A DNA stretch of 5,035 nucleotides. Origin: Bacillota bacterium (GTDB lineage Bacteria > Bacillota > Bacilli > Thermoactinomycetales > DSM-44946). Position numbers and translations under genes: made by a program. The stretch lies in the NCBI GenBank assembly GCA_021793745.1, contig JAJYSD010000147.1, positions 1 to 5,035 of the forward strand, written 5' to 3'. The notes beneath the pieces are model-generated. The model was not told the DNA's origin. It searched no databases and saw only the letters and a list, made by a program, of their open reading frames with translations. Below, in pieces: positions 4,726 to 5,035 of this stretch; positions within the stretch are counted from its first letter, which is position 1, and every line of letters starts with the position of its first letter.

Positions 4726-5035
4726 TTGGATTTGTGGGATGCGTTGAAACAGGTGGCTATGACCGGTTCCGATGAGGAGCAGGCCCTTCTCCGGTTGACG
4801 CTGCAGGCGATCCGACAGAAGCGGGAGCGGGGGAGCGCCTACCTTTCCGGCTTTTTAGGCCTTTCCGGCGAATTTGTCGAGGAAGGGGTATATCAGTTTC
4901 GTGTGCCGATCACGCCCTTCATGCGGAACCGGGGAGGAAATGTCCACGGCGGGATCATCGCTTCCTTGGCGGATTCCACGATCGGTTCGCTGATCAACCG
5001 AAGCCTCCCATCGGGAAAAGTAGCGGTTACCGGAT
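4726..5035 (+). CDS. PaaI-like hotdog-fold thioesterase (3' end outside window)
   Basis: The visible 103 codons encode a charged N-terminal helical segment and then a hotdog domain. The signature VHGGIIASLADSTIG (73-87) places the hotdog helix with His74-Gly-Gly and the putative catalytic Asp83. RVPITPFMRNRGGNVHGG is the typical strand leading into it. Such PaaI/YdiI-like enzymes hydrolyse acyl- or aryl-CoA thioesters in the cytosol; the substrate cannot be read here. Start choice is uncertain: AGGGGGG (4712-4718) is one base from the ATG at 4720, too close, but 7 bases from the in-frame TTG at 4726, which I prefer; the difference is two residues. The gene follows a terminator with no room for a promoter in between. 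About 35-45 further residues would be expected beyond the window. Confidence 0.85.
   Translation, partial: MDLWDALKQVAMTGSDEEQALLRLTLQAIRQKRERGSAYLSGFLGLSGEFVEEGVYQFRVPITPFMRNRGGNVHGGIIASLADSTIGSLINRSLPSGKVAVTG

Noticed and set aside
1..5035. CRISPR arrays, tRNA or rRNA genes, toxin-antitoxin or phage-defence genes
   Set aside because: I saw no regularly spaced direct repeats, no cloverleaf-like segments and no protein motifs of such systems in the identified reading frames. The AbrB-fold protein is not followed by a MazF-like toxin, so an antitoxin role is not supported.

Overview
The window looks like chromosomal DNA from a GC-rich, Gram-positive, endospore-former-type Firmicute. The evidence is strong AGGAGG-type ribosome binding sites, frequent TTG/GTG starts, T-tailed intrinsic terminators, an AbrB-type transition-state regulator and an AGCS alanine/glycine symporter. 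A thermophilic or Thermoactinomycetaceae-like Bacilli member is a reasonable guess, but it is inferred from style and not proven by any marker.

Layout. Positions 1-440 are the left end of an IS3-family (IS150-like) insertion sequence on the minus strand: the terminal inverted repeat, orfA and the first codons of orfB. The rest of the element lies outside the window. Positions 460-957 (minus) encode a free methionine-(R)-sulfoxide reductase of the GAF type, whose 3' end abuts the insertion sequence. Divergent from it, 1101-2219 (plus) encodes an M29-family metallo-aminopeptidase. Positions 2220-2464 hold no convincing gene but contain a long imperfect hairpin ending in a T-run. Positions 2465-2748 (plus) hold a small two-helix membrane protein that is readable only through a -1 shift at a run of six G. 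A bidirectional terminator (2752-2785) separates it from the convergent AGCS amino-acid:cation symporter (2798-4165, minus). A divergent intergenic region (4166-4390) leads to a short AbrB-family regulator with a four-cysteine C-terminus (4391-4648), an intrinsic terminator, and the start of a PaaI-like hotdog thioesterase that runs off the window end.

How the parts relate. The genes are mostly single-gene units (redox repair, peptide degradation, amino-acid uptake, regulation, thioester hydrolysis), and no dedicated multi-gene system is visible. The most informative signals are structural. The IS appears to have landed in the loop of the reductase gene's terminator, so reductase transcripts would run into the transposase gene in the sense direction. 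The IS left end carries a 12-bp inverted repeat that would hide the orfA ribosome binding site in exactly such read-through transcripts. I found no CRISPR array, tRNA, rRNA or recognisable riboswitch.
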